The notes below the pieces were generated by a model that was not told where the DNA came from, did not search any database, and was given only the letters and a program-made list of their open reading frames with translations. From Ecdyonurus torrentis (Eukaryota > Arthropoda > Insecta > Ephemeroptera > Heptageniidae): DNA of 64,000 nt. Below are positions 43,443-56,238 of this stretch, one piece after another. Position numbers and translations under genes: made by a program. The first letter of the stretch is position 1, and each line of letters begins with the position of its first letter. The stretch spans positions 39,572,335 through 39,636,334 of the forward strand of contig OX439130.1 of assembly GCA_949318235.1 (NCBI GenBank). The letters are read 5' to 3'.

Positions 43443-44651
43443 TGTAAGATAAAATCAACAACTTGTATGTACAGTTGACAAAGTTTTTTTTTATAATATT
43501 TAAACTCCATGCGGTTTTTTGTCATAAGTACAGTTTACATAATTTTTTATTAATTGAAACACGACAGAAAAGAGAATCAAAATAAAATAGCATTATTACC
43601 AGATACACATTCGTTTAATGTTGCTTAAAATTGAATTACTAGAACTTTTCTATACATTTTTTCTATAAATAATGGGGGTTTAGTCTAAAACATTGGTAAA
43701 ATAATGTAATTTCATTAATTAGAAATTTCTAAAAATATTAATTAAAAAGTGATATTTTAAGTGCTTTTCACATATGGTAAAAAGTTTTTGTATAGCAAAC
43801 TTTTTGCTTATACGTAAAATATTTTCAATACTTTTCCAAATTTCTCAAAACCTGACAGTATTTTCCAAGACTTCCATATTTAATTCTATTTAAAATTAAA
43901 ATATTTTGACAGATTATAAAATTCATCACTGCTATAAAAATGATTTTACAATCAGTCATCTTTCTGTAATTATCATTTTAAGCAGTTTTTCTGATAAAGG
44001 TGTGAGATCACTATGGTGTATAGGCATTTTGCCTTTTTCTCATCACCCGTTGGGTTACTTACTTGTTGTTTTTGTATTTTTTTTTGTATGTACTATTCAC
44101 AATCTTAAACCCAATAAAGAACTATTATTATTTTTATTATCATTAATTAGTATGGGCGAGCTTTAACTGCCTTTACATTGTAATCAAATTTCAATTTAAA
44201 AACTAACTACTATATATTCTCATTACTTTCAATTGTTTATACATAAATAATCACAATGAATATTTTAAACAACACATTAAACAAATAAACAAAAATACCA
44301 AGATTGACTCCAATAGAAAGAAACTTTGAATAATTTTAATTCTTCTTTCAGGTGAAAAGACATAAAAAAATTAATTTGCTTTGCTTACAAATATAAAGTG
44401 TTACAATTAAAATTTATCTTAATGTGAGCATCGCTGAATCTATTATCAAGTAAAATAATAATAATATAAAAAACACTTTGATATCTTATACTTTTTCTTT
44501 TTTTGTAACAGTTTATATTTTTTGCTTGTAGAAATTTTCCACTCTGCTTGAAATAATTTCCTCTTTGACATAATTTGTTACTAAATAATTTATTTTATTA
44601 AACTTATTAACAAAATAAACACAAAACTTCTTTTACGTTAAAAGTGTAAAA

Positions 44652-44653
<2 letters not shown>

Positions 44654-44692
<39 letters not shown>
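44654..44692. repeat. (AG)n microsatellite
   Basis: About 19 units, 340 bases upstream of MITE copy 2. Confidence 0.95.
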
Positions 44693-44695
<3 letters not shown>

Positions 44696-45031
44696 TTTTC
44701 AGTTTGTACAAAATAAACAACGTATTCAAGCTTAATATTCTTTACAATACCTTGATAAAAATAAACAACACCTTTTTTTAAGTTTTTTTTTAAAGATTTT
44801 TTTTTTTATGTCGTGTAAAATAATTACAGCAATTACTCCATAAATTGTAGTTCATTCTTAGAAATATTTTTATGAGCCTGTCATAATAGTATGCCATATA
44901 AGTTTGAATGTACAGACCTAATGCTTTTATGACATTTTCTATGTCTACTTACTTTTAAGTATGAACTAGCCTTAAGAAAATTTAGAAGATTTTAAAGGTA
45001 AGCCCGTGTGTATGCGGTTTTCATTGTATCT

Positions 45032-45356
45032 TTAAAGGAATAGACCAGAAGAAAACATAAGCATTTATATTACTGATGGGACTTACATAAATAACTTAAG
45101 TTTGTCTTAAAGCCCAAATATAGCTCCGAAGCAGTGATCAGAAAATTTCGATTTATGCAACCCGCACAACATTTTTTTACTAATTCTTGCATGTTTCTGA
45201 CGTCTGAAACATGAATAGTCACGGAAATTGCATACTTCACAGTATTTTCACGCTCTCTCGTGGAGCTACATTATCATTCTGGTAAAAATTGTCATATCCC
45301 ATTTCGTGTTTATTCATTAAAAAGCACATGTTGTTTTATGTGGTCTATGGCTTTAA
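45032..45356 (+). mobile_element. TTAA-ended MITE, full copy 2
   Basis: A 325-bp copy of the same family with the same terminal repeats and TTAA at both ends. Small internal deletions are seen relative to the 25001 copy (for example after cataagcatttatat). The central palindrome is mutated to gacgtctgaaac. Confidence 0.8.
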
Positions 45357-45631
45357 GACATGTCTTGCCTGGTCTATGGAGAAGGTGAAGCAAGATATCA
45401 CAATATGAATTATAAACTATTAAACTTTGTTTATTAATTTAATAAAATGTATGAATTATTTTTAGAATTTTATTCAAAGTAATTGGAGAGAAAAATACAC
45501 GATGTTTGCAAAATTTCTGATTAATATTTCAAATTTTAACGGTTAAAATAAATTACGTAATTTATGATGCAATTATGTCACATGACAATGAATACTACTT
45601 TGTTGGAATTGCTTAAATATAATTATAAGTT

Positions 45632-45757
45632 GTACAGCTCTGGTCAAAAGTTTGAGTACGATTTGCATAGGCAACCCGCAAGCAAACTGTGTTATCTTTA
45701 TGAGAAAACGCAGCAGCCATCGCTACCCCGTTCTTAAACTTTTGGTCAGAGCTGTAC
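45632..45757. mobile_element. 122-bp Tc1-like MITE
   Basis: Terminal inverted repeats CAGCTCTGGTCAAAAGTTT and AAACTTTTGGTCAGAGCTG (two mismatches) are flanked by TA. The end sequence resembles known Tc1-type termini. The internal 75 bases are GC-richer than the flanks and not coding. Confidence 0.75.
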
Positions 45758-46310
45758 AACATTATATTTACTATAATATACATTATGTTGTTATGAGTAG
45801 CTGAAATTGAGCTAGCATATTTAATAGGCATTTATTTTCGTTCTAGTTGAAAATATGTTGAATCTTTATAGTTTTCATATTAACATTTTTTTTCTAGCTT
45901 TCTGTAATATTTATTATTTTTTAAAAAATAGTTTTTATGAATTGTTTAAGGTCCAAACTATTTTATATAAACGAAAAAGCAAGTTTGTAATTCCTGGATA
46001 AACAAAATAGAGAAATAGACACAATATTAATAACAACAACCCAATAATAATTTGTAAAGAAAAAAAAAGTTATATGTGGCAATATATTAGTAATTTTGAG
46101 TTAAAAAAAATTCTAAATATCTTTTTTTGTTATCATTTGTCATGAATAAATGATAATAAAAAATTTCTCCGAAGCCTGAACAGGTTTTATTTCACGAGAT
46201 GTTGAAGTAAAATCCTACAGTAAGAAAAGCAAGACAATACTTGGTACTTCCATCGTCCCAATGTTAGTCAGTTTTGCATAGGAACGTGAGCCGCAGGATA
46301 AAACTTTATA

Positions 46311-46392
<82 letters not shown>
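46311..46392. repeat. Compound (TG)n-(TA)n microsatellite
   Basis: About 12 TG then about 28 TA units, the same order as at 9638. Poly-T tracts follow at 46432-46453 and 46527-46555. Confidence 0.97.
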
Positions 46393-46397
<5 letters not shown>

Positions 46398-46524
46398 CAG
46401 AGAAGAAAAGCGGAAAACATACATAAAAACGTTTTTTTTTTTTTTTTTTTTTTATCATTACAAATGCACTGCAGGTATATCAGTTTCCTCCTTCCGTTAC
46501 CTGAATACTATACCACACAGACAT

Positions 46525-46560
<36 letters not shown>

Positions 46561-47109
46561 TATGGCGCGTTTTATTTTGATTACTAAAACAATTCTAAAA
46601 CATACAAATAAATAAACAAAAAGTCAAGTACAAAATAGGATATATATTACTTTTATTTTACTCATTTTTTTTTCCTTTGAAATAAAAGCAGGGCTTAAAA
46701 AAATTAGCTAACTATAAAAAAATAAAAATAAATAAAAAAGTGAAGGAAATGAAATGAAATCGAAATGGAGGTTGTTTTCTTAATTTATTGAAGTGGAAAA
46801 GAAAGTTTTGTGACAACTTTGACTAGCTATTTGTTCTTTACTGAGACGAGAAAGAGAGAGAGAAATGTTTGTGATTGATGAAAATTGAGAAATATAAACA
46901 AGATATAACTTAAGTTATATAAAAAAATTCTAACTTACATAATAAATCATAGCATTAAAATATAATATTGTTTATAATTTGTCAAATTCTACAATATTTA
47001 TGATCTCATGTCAATATATTTGAACACATTGGCTTTGGATTAGATTGGCTATAAAAATAAGAAGTTTGTAGAGAGATTGAGTAAATATGGAACTTAAAGT
47101 AACATTTTA

Positions 47110-47110
<1 letters not shown>

Positions 47111-47141
<31 letters not shown>
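47111..47141. repeat. Poly-A tract, 31 bases
   Basis: Uninterrupted A tract. Confidence 0.95.
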
Positions 47142-47142
<1 letters not shown>

Positions 47143-47357
47143 ATAAAACTGTGAAGTATTCTTCTGATGCTGTTAATGTTAAAAAAAAGTTGCCAATTTC
47201 TAAAAAGGTTTTTGAAAGATATCGCATTTTTCATATATATATTTTATTCTGACGTGTGCTGACGTTGTAGCCACAGGCTTTATGAATATGCAAAAGGAAA
47301 GTTTACTTTTATATTTTACAATGGAATCGGCTACGTAAGAGTGATACATATTAATTT

Positions 47358-47360
<3 letters not shown>

Positions 47361-47433
<73 letters not shown>
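47361..47433. repeat. (TA)n microsatellite
   Basis: About 36 units. Confidence 0.97.
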
Positions 47434-47437
<4 letters not shown>

Positions 47438-48307
47438 GACAAAGGGATAGTAATGGCAATAATCTGAGATCAAAAACTTAATTAACTAGTTTTAATTAAT
47501 TGATAGTTTTTTTATTTTTATTTTTTATTTTTTGCAGATTAGTAATTTAACCTTAAATGTAAAACATGCAAAAAATTAAGATGCTCCTATTTATAATATT
47601 TTTTGGTGAGGGTTCAAATTTTAGACCTATCAATAATTTTTTTTTCACCTGTTTCAGTGGTAAACTACTCTGATTTTTTAAACCAAGTTATAGTTGTAAA
47701 AGCAGGATTTAAAATGATTATAAATTTGATAGCAACTTAGGTTCAAAATCTAAGAATAATTGCTCTCTGACTTCTTTCCTTTGAAAATAAGAATAAATAA
47801 AACAGTATTGAGTACTGAAAGCACTATAAGTCTCTTTTTTTTTTTTTTTTTTTTTTTTTCTTGTTTCAAAATGATGTCACTTTTTCGTGTTGGAATGTAA
47901 CAATTTGTAAGCAATGAAGTCAATATTATGTTCTGTACACTATGATATTTATAATATCTTATATAATATAGTGGCTTAGATTTTGTTGTAGTGGCAACAT
48001 TTGAATACTTCAATTCACTTGCATCAATGAACATAATGCTCTCTCTTTTCTCTTATACACAAAGTGAATAAAATTAAATTTGCTTTCCGACTCTAACATT
48101 GAATTCAAATAAAAAACCTTTTTTTTTTTTTTTATTCATTCTCAAATTCTTTCATCTTATTTTTTATTCTTGTTGATTCTCCAAACTGCTTTTGTCGTAT
48201 ATAAATAGAGAAAAAGAGAAAGATTACAAAAGCCGAATATCTGATTTTTTTTATGTGGGAGGCTACATTACAACTACTGTGCTGTGCTGAGAGAAACTCT
48301 TGTTTAG

Positions 48308-48309
<2 letters not shown>

Positions 48310-48340
<31 letters not shown>
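48310..48340. repeat. (TC)n microsatellite
   Basis: About 15 units, about 90 bases upstream of the hAT-like element. Confidence 0.95.
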
Positions 48341-48341
<1 letters not shown>

Positions 48342-49717
48342 GCTATTTACTCACACTGCGTTTCTACGTCTTAAAGGTACAGACTTTGTCAAAGTGATTA
48401 AAAACATAAGAGTTTTTGTCATATATTACTTTCTACAGGGACGTACGCAGGATATTGTCACGGGGGGGGTCCAAGCCCACCATACTGAGGGGGGGTGCAG
48501 GGGGGACACCCCCCTGCTGGGGGTGCGGGGGATACCCCCGCAAGAAATTTTTGAAATTTAAATGTAAAAATACGTGATTTGGTACCCCTTTTTAATATAT
48601 TTTTAGTCATATAGAATGGTGGAACTACAGACAATGCGTGATACAAAATTTGAATCATTGTCATATGAAAATATTGTATCCATATTAAACGCATTGCTCA
48701 ATCAAATATTATAGCATTTTCACACGGTATTACAATAACATAACATTTCATACTAATTTTTTTTTTTTTTTTTTTTTTTATTTCCTTCATGTAATTGAGT
48801 TGTTTGAAAATTTTAAAATAAGTAACTCGGATCGTTTTTGGTTAATATAAAAGATGAATTTCTCTAAATTATTATTTTGTACATATTTTAATTTATAACT
48901 GAATGCGAATTAGAAGTAGATTTTTTAAAATCAATAAGTATATTTTTTTAATGTTTTTACTGAAAATGAGGTATTAGTGGGATTTAATTTGACCATAAAT
49001 TTATAAGGAGAAATAAACAATAATAATAAATAAATTTGAATTTATTAAACATATGTAAAGAAATGAAACTCTAACTTGTAAGCACGAGGATACAAATTTT
49101 GTTACACCACAACACAAAATTTTGACAAACAAATTTTCGAAGTTTTACTTATATAATATAAAGCTAATTTTAATTTGAATAACCTTTTTTATCTGATGAT
49201 CGCGTGGGTACTGCAATTTTTATCATCAGTTGCTTAAAACTAACTTTCAAATGGTTTAAAAAAAAAAAAAAAAAAAAAGTACATGGTCAACTTTTTAGTT
49301 TTATAATTACAATCCTATAATGCAATAAACAATTTAATATGCACTTTTTTTCCAACTTTGAAATACTTTTAGCAAACTTTTTTTTTTTTTTTAAATTTGT
49401 ACGATTTTATTTTTTTGGGTAACTATATAGTAATTTTAAAAAAATAGAGGCCTGCAACATGTTAATTGAAGAAAATGAAATGAAATATACTGTAGTAAAA
49501 AATTCACTGACGGGGGAAAAAAATACGTTTGGACAAAATGAGGAAAAACATGCAATTCAAAATTTTCATTTTCAAAATTTGAAAAGTGAGATATACCGTG
49601 ATGGTTAAATTTAAAGTTAGAAAGGCAGGAAAAAAAAGAAGCAATAATACAATATTTTTCAAAGGTAAAACAGATCAAATATAAATATTAATATAATTCT
49701 TTTATTTATTTTATAAC

Positions 49718-50062
49718 CACGCACAAAATATTTCTCTGATTCAAAGCCTATACCATTTGATTATCAGTAAATTAAATATTTTTAGTGATCAGGTAAGGTA
49801 ACGTACCCTAAAAAAATATAATATATTGATAATCAAATTGAAAGTGTTTGGCTTTCATGTTACACCGTGTTATAATTAAAGTATAAGCAGCAAACTGATA
49901 TTGAAAAGGAATTCGGCTCGACCGAGACTCGAACCCGGATCTTTGGTTTCCCAGACCACTCCACACTTTCATTAAGTCTTCCCGTGTAAAATAGGCGTTT
50001 AATTACAAACTCTATGATAATCAAATTGTATAGACTTTATATCAGAGAAATTTTTGAGCGTG
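49718..50062. mobile_element. Foldback nested inside the hAT-like element
   Basis: Arms of about 50 bases (49718-49767 and 50015-50062) pair: cacgcacaaaatatttctct ... agagaaatttttgagcgtg and accatttgattatca ... tgataatcaaattgt. The tRNA-derived SINE copy lies between the arms, so it probably inserted into this foldback. Confidence 0.6.
49837..49962 (-). repeat. tRNA-derived SINE, copy 2
   Basis: On the minus strand it contains a pol III B box, GGTTCGAGTCTCGG, preceded by gggaaaccaaagatccg, which resembles an anticodon arm and variable loop. It then continues through a non-tRNA body (tcgagccgaattcc ... ataacacggtgtaaca). It aligns with 4423-4540 with scattered differences and one short insertion. 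Confidence 0.7.
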
Positions 50063-52870
50063 ATCCCCCAATTATTTAAATTAAATGTTTTTGGTTTTTG
50101 AATAATGACATGACCGGACATGACGAATTATTTGATTTAATTTTAATTTAATAAACTGGTCAAATGCTATATATTTTTATCATCGGTAGTTGTTACCATT
50201 ATGGCTTTCAAACTTCAAAAAATAGTCAACATTTTTTTCATTTTAGTTTAAGGGAATATGCAGTTCATAACGTCATAATACTTACATAATACCACCATGT
50301 TAAATAAAATCACAATTTTATTAATAAATTAGTTAGTTTTGATACCAAAAAGAAAACAAAACTTTGGCACCAAAGACGCGTTTTTTTTTTTTTTTTTTCA
50401 AAGTTGCTATTTTTAACCTCAAAAAATTTTCCTCCTTGGACCTGACGGGGGGGGGGGGGGGGGGTCCGGACCCGGAACCCCCCCCCCCCCTTGCGTACGT
50501 CCCTGACTTTATATATTTATAAAAGCAAAATATGTGACGTAAAATGCACCTTCAAATAATAACAATTCACCTTAAAATGTTTAAACATCTGTCATGTGTT
50601 ACTGTTATCATTTGAGTCCCAAATAACAAATTATGACTCGTTTCACTTTCAAGTTCAAACATTGACTGAAAATATGAAGCTCATTTTACCTTTCAAATGA
50701 ATTTCGATAAACATTGCGTCATAGTTGATTCAAAATATTTTGTCTGAAGTTCTCTATAAGAAAAGTGAGCTGTCCATCTGCTGTTGTAAACCTTGTGTGG
50801 ACAGAACATTTAAGACTTCAAGATCTAAAGGAAAGCTTACTTCACCAAAATTTAATTTTTAAAACAAGAAAAAATGTCGTAATAAATATTTTAGTACAAT
50901 TTGTTACGAGTAATTTATTGCTTAACTGATATACAGTAGCCTGAAATAAAATATAATATAAAATTAAAAGTTCTTTTGCCTTTGACTGTTCCTTTAAAAC
51001 AAAGTACGAACGTATGAATTACGTACGTACGCCAGCACATGAAAGAGAAAATCTAATAAAAGACGGCTGAACGTTTGCTGCAACAATTACTTTATTCTGA
51101 TCAATGTCTGGCAATCAATCAGGATCGAACGTCACTCTATTTAATCACTTCTCCCGTCTTTTCTCCTGAGTAAACCTTTTTTTTCTCTCTTTTTCTCTGA
51201 GCAATTCTTAGAAGTAGAAGTGAATTTTAAGTAAAAGCAAATATTGAAAATATATTTTAGCTTGTTTTTAATGTTATTTGAAATTTATAATTTTTATAAT
51301 ATAATAGTATGTTCCGTATGTTTGGATTTCAATAAAAAAAGTTATCTTTAAAAAATGTTTTCAGTATATTGAATGTGCATAATGTATATAATTCTATATG
51401 TATAATATTATGTAAAAGTTTAATATACAGTAATAATAGATCAAATTTATTACTTTTACTTTCATTTCAATGGCACATCGGCCATTTGTTGCAGGAAGTT
51501 ATAAAAAACTAGTTTAAATCTTAAAAGTTTTATGTTATTATTGAGTCTCAATAATAATGAATTATTTAATATTGTTGCCCCGAAATGAGAATAATTTATC
51601 ATTATTACTGTAAGCAGATATTAATAGTTTGTAATCATTCAAAATATATTTCCAAAAATACTGCATACCTAATAATGTAACTGCAAGTCAAAAATGTGAC
51701 CGATTAATTGACACCTACAGTATGTAGATTGTAGATGATCTATAAGCTAAGATGTTATGCATTTTTTAATTAGTATAAATGTATGGAACATCGATTGTCG
51801 ATATATTTTGCATGCAAAGGTATTTTTAATTTATTCGTAGATTATTACTACGTAGCAGTTTTTTTTTTACTGTACTCACAAAGAAGTAAAAAATTGTCTT
51901 GTTTTTATATGATATTAATTAATAAACATTAAATAAATTTATACAAAATTAATATTTTAAATAGAAACAGTTTAGATATAGAAAGTGAGGGTACTTTTCT
52001 TTGTGTCTTGTAAACTGGTCACGTAAGTCATGTTTGAATATTCCACACACAGTATATAGTCTGCAAGCAAAAGTGTTCCTATCTCTCTCCCTTGCTACTG
52101 GGCCAGGGTATTAAATTTTATTCTAATATATTACATGATGTATACCAAACTATACTTTTGTATTAAAGTACTTTGAATTTTGATATCCCTTGATATTTAT
52201 CTCAACTTCAGACAAGAATTTTAATGTGATTTTTTTTTAAATAATGCTAAATCTTGAATGTACTATTGTTATAATTTATAGCTTTATTATTATCATACCT
52301 GAATTTTGCAAAATTATTCTTAAAAGAGAAAATATCAAGAGTAATTAAAATTAATTTGTCAATATATAAAACTAAGGGTCATATGTATTAAAATATTATT
52401 TTTTCTTAGACAATTTATTGTTGAATAATACTGCTCATGAAAGGAAACAAGAATTACCGCAATTTATGCTGCATTTATTGCATAAATATTTAAAATATTG
52501 CTAAATTGGAACGACATAAATATGATAAAAACACACACGATATTACAGTATAATTAGCTATTTATCTTATTGTTCGTTATAATTCAATATAGCATAAATG
52601 AAGTTATGGTGAAAATGCTTTCAAAACCAATGCTATAGAAAAATTGTGTCCGTATCTAATACATATTAAAACAACAAAAATGTTTATATTACGGTTTGTT
52701 AAAGAGAAAAAGTAAAGCCATATAATGATAAACTTGGGCAATAAATAAATGTAATTTATAATTCTGATAAAATGGATCTCATTTAGTTAACATTATGTCA
52801 GCACACTCTTATAACACAATGTGATATTCTTGATGGGTAAAATGATTGATTGGAGTGCCTGATGTTACAG

Positions 52871-53222
52871 ATGAACGAGACGTGGTCTCGGCTTGTGAAA
52901 CACGTGGACAAAGGATCTCCTGCTCCTGGCAACGACGTGACCGAGGATGATCCACTTGAGGAGGAGCTCATGAGGGACGAGAAACCTCACGCTGAAGATG
53001 AGGTGCGGAGTGGTATTGTGCGCAGTGGACTAGAAAGTGAACTCGGACCTGCGAGCTTCAGAGACGGCAAACTACATGTAAGATGTGAGGCGTCATTGTT
53101 TGGAGCTGCAAGGGATGCTGCGGAGATGATCTTGGAGGAGGAAAAACCACGACTGGCGTCTGTTTTAGGCACTCGAGAATCACACCCCTCTCCGCCGTCA
53201 GCTGCAGCTGCGGCGGGACAAG
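52871..53222 (+). CDS. beat: Beat-family protein, exon B (end of Ig domain 2, acidic insert, stalk)
   Basis: This 352-base exon follows the acceptor gatgttacag and ends at donor gtaagaac. In phase 0 it gives 117 codons plus one base, continuing exon A. Residues 1-52 lie between the Ig strand ending NGHR and the next conserved block. They start MNETW, a possible N-glycosylation site, and are strongly acidic around 21-45 (runs such as TEDDPLEEEL). Residues 53-76 are the conserved Beat block GLESELGPASF then RDGKLHVRCEASL; its cysteine (72) should pair with the cysteine in exon A. Residues 77-103 resemble the usual family tail after the Ig domain. Residues 105-117 are a Ser/Pro/Ala stalk ending in five alanines and GQ. 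The acidic stretch looks longer than I expect for insect Beats. The ATG at the exon start, and an in-frame ATG at 52850, are not translation starts: the frame runs through the acceptor and needs exon A for a complete Ig fold. Confidence 0.9.
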
Positions 53223-54220
53223 GTAAGAACCCCGTCGACACAAATATTTTCATCCGTCTTATAATTGTTACATATTTCCATATAACTCACATTTTGTAAG
53301 TGTTATGATGATTTTTAATTCTCCGATTACATTCACAAACATAAAAAGTAAAATAAAACGTTTAAATTTAATTTGAAGCAAACCACTTTAAAAAAACTTC
53401 ACAAAAATAAAATTCGAAATTCTAAAAAAATAATAATAATAAGGAAGACTTTTTAAATTTACAAGAATGTAAAGACGTAATGGGTGGAAACTGTGAAGTG
53501 CAAATTACAGATACGTACATACTATAACATACTTTATTTTTAAACTCGGACTAGACTATACTGTAGAATCAAAACACCGAGACATGTTGAAAACTGAAGT
53601 TACATTGAATGTCAAAGCAAATGTTGAAGTGGAGCAAGTTCAAGTAGTTTCAATTATCTCGTTTATTTTAACAAAGTCTGCAAAATGAGGACCAAAAAGC
53701 AAATATAATTAGCTTTTGGGTGAAATTATAACACAAGAAGTTAAAGAGCGTTTAATTCACAATGAAACACTTTTAAAACCAAACAAGGATACAAAATACT
53801 CACTAAAATTAATTTAATACAGCTTTAAGCCATGATAAATACAACAAGAATAAAATTACATTCTTTCATAAATGACAATATATTGTAATGAAAGGAGGAC
53901 AAGAGAGGGATTTAATCTCTACCAAATTAAGAGTTCTTTTAATTTTATTTTAATATGGTTTCTAAATTGGTTCAAAAAAGAACGGTCACTCACATATGAA
54001 GCACAGTCAAAGAGTTCATAATATTTTTTTTCGATATCGATACCGATATCAAAATGTACGATATTCTGATAAAATTGAGATCACTTCTCTGGCAAGTACT
54101 GTATTGGCTCATTAAGTTATTGTTATTGTAAATTTAAATAAGATCCACTTACTTCATATCAGAGATAACTTCCGCGTCATAAGCAAATTAAGTAATAAAT
54201 TTTATAATTCAATATTATAT

Positions 54221-54222
54221 AC

Positions 54223-54303
<81 letters not shown>
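54221..54303. repeat. (TA)n microsatellite
   Basis: About 80 bases of TA with small early interruptions. Confidence 0.97.
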
Positions 54304-54309
<6 letters not shown>

Positions 54310-56181
54310 TATACTGAATGGTCTTAAAACGCAATATATATATTAATGTCTTAAAAATAACATTGGAAACAGCTAAATAAACAAAATTAGGAAACTTTTT
54401 TTTTACATTTATTGCTATTTATGTATATATATTGAAAAAGCAAAACAAACTTAAGTGCAATTTAAATTTCTATTAAAAAAATGTAAACATATAATTCTAT
54501 TTTTCAAATTGATTTTCAATTTTTTTTTATATATATATATATTTATATTAAATGACTTTTTGATTCGATGTTTGCTTTATAATACTTTTCTACATTGATT
54601 GCATTTTATTGCTAACCCAATAACAACATTACATTAAAATGTTATATTATATATTAGATAGATGTTAACATTTAAAAATGTTTTGCAATCACGTTAGTTT
54701 GAATGACGTATGACCCATCACACTGGCGTGTAGTTGAAAAAAAAATTGTCAATCTGGATTTATTTTTTTGATTTCCAATCGAGAGAAAAAAAATGTAATT
54801 TTATTCTGATAACATGAAATGAGTTTTACATACATTTTTTATATAAACTTTTTCATGTTACTTTATCCTGTAATTTTATTTTGATTGATCAAAAGTTTTT
54901 GTCCATTTGATAAATTAGCTGGTTTTGAAGATTAAAGGTACATTTTTCTCCTTTTATCATATGGTTATAATGGCTTTGGAAGCATATTTGATTTTTTATT
55001 AATTTTAGCTTTTTAAAGAGGACATTTCTACTTAACCAAAATACTAAAAATAGAAGGAAAAAAATACATGAAATTGGTTTACAAAATACTTAGCATTTAA
55101 AAAAATAAGTCCTGTACGTTTTTAAGGATATACTAAAATACTTTAAAATTATGTTATTTCAAGTACTCTGGTGTTTATATTAGACGATATATGCAACGAA
55201 CTATTTTTTAAATGCTCAAATAATTTTTGCCGTAAATTCCCTATAAAAATAAATAAGTAAAATTTTCAACATCTCTTCATAACTTTATGTGGGAAAAAAA
55301 AAACTAATCACACGTTTTTAAAGAATAACATTATTACAAATTTAATGATGCATGTATCTCTTTTTTTATTATTATTTTGTTGCAATCTAAATTGCAGAAA
55401 GAAATAAACTATTTTTATTATTCTGTGAGTAATTATGAAAATACCAATTTAAAAAAAGTGATCCTTCTAAAATACAGTATAATAAATAAGCTGCAAAATA
55501 TAAAAGTATATGAGTTTTAAATACTATAAAAAACTGCTGAAAGCATAAAGGATACGTATTATCAGGGGGAAAAAACTTACAGTTTGGGAACCAAAATTAA
55601 GCTTCATCAATGAGTACTATCTGCACATTTTATTTATATATTATTTTCTCAATCAATAAAATTTACGTTTTGTATAAAACTTTGTGCAATTAACTGATAT
55701 ATCCAGATCAAAAAGTTCAATTTTACAACATATTTCCTGCTTTATCTTTTTTTTTTTTTTTTTTTTCTTTTAGAAATTATTAATGATGGCCAAAAAAAAA
55801 AAAAACAAGTTTTATAAAAGGGAAATTTGGATACAAAAGCACACGATGATTAGTGATTACTTTGTATTAAAAATGTGCATCTGATTGGAGAAGCATTTTC
55901 ATTGGTCGCATAAAGGGTCACGTGTTATAATTTAAATTATTTTGTTTAAAGAGTCGATATCATCATTTCTATTTAACACGAGATGAATTATCAACTAAAC
56001 AAGCAAAGAAAGCTAGCTAGTAGCTATCATTATACATAACGTTAGTACATATGAATAACCTAGTTTGAATTAAATTCACTCAACGAGTTGCAGCATGTCC
56101 ATTATACTCTATTCAATTAAATTAAATAATCATCTTCATTGAAAAACATAGAGAAAAAGAAGTAAATTTTTGAAAAGGCAA

Positions 56182-56238
56182 GGTTTGGACCCGACTACAT
56201 TTCTGGCCCTCTCTTACAACTAACTCTCAAAGCAATTC
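56182..56238 (+). repeat. Dispersed copy of the 41747/41993 repeat arm
   Basis: The segment gacccgactacatttctggc, followed by cctctcttacaactaactct, closely matches the reverse complement of 41939-41993. No partner arm was found nearby, so it looks like a solitary or broken copy. Confidence 0.5.

Larger units (their letters stand above)
48436..50505. mobile_element. Non-autonomous hAT-like element, 2.07 kb
   Basis: The termini CAGGGACGTACGCAGG (left) and, reverse-complemented, CAGGGACGTACGCAAGG (right) are inverted repeats. They are flanked by 8-bp duplications actttcta (48428-48435) and actttata (50506-50513), 7 of 8 matching, as expected for hAT transposons. The left subterminal region is G-rich with small C/G palindromes; the right subterminal region holds 17 G then 13 C. 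No transposase frame remains, and the interior is AT-rich with nested insertions. Confidence 0.75.
27908..52870 (+). other. 24.96-kb phase-0 intron between exons A and B
   Basis: Begins gtaaga and ends gttacag. It is AT-rich throughout. It holds MITE copies at 43105 and 45032, a 485-bp foldback at 37444, a Tc1-like MITE at 45634, an hAT-like element at 48436 with nested insertions, and many microsatellites. No further exon was recognised inside it; an unrecognised cassette exon cannot be excluded. Confidence 0.8.

Noticed and set aside
48458..48694. Minus-strand 78-codon ORF ending in a Gly/Pro/Cys-rich run
   Set aside because: The C-terminal part is a translation of the G/C-rich hAT terminus and the rest is AT-rich noise; no transposase motif.
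52850..52870. ATG at 52850 as a translation start for a 149-codon gene
   Set aside because: The frame crosses a good acceptor (ttacag) at 52870, and the Ig domain is complete only when exon A is joined. The frame after 53222 runs into intron past a strong donor.
52987..53253. Minus-strand ORF of 88 codons
   Set aside because: Antisense shadow of exon B; no family resemblance.
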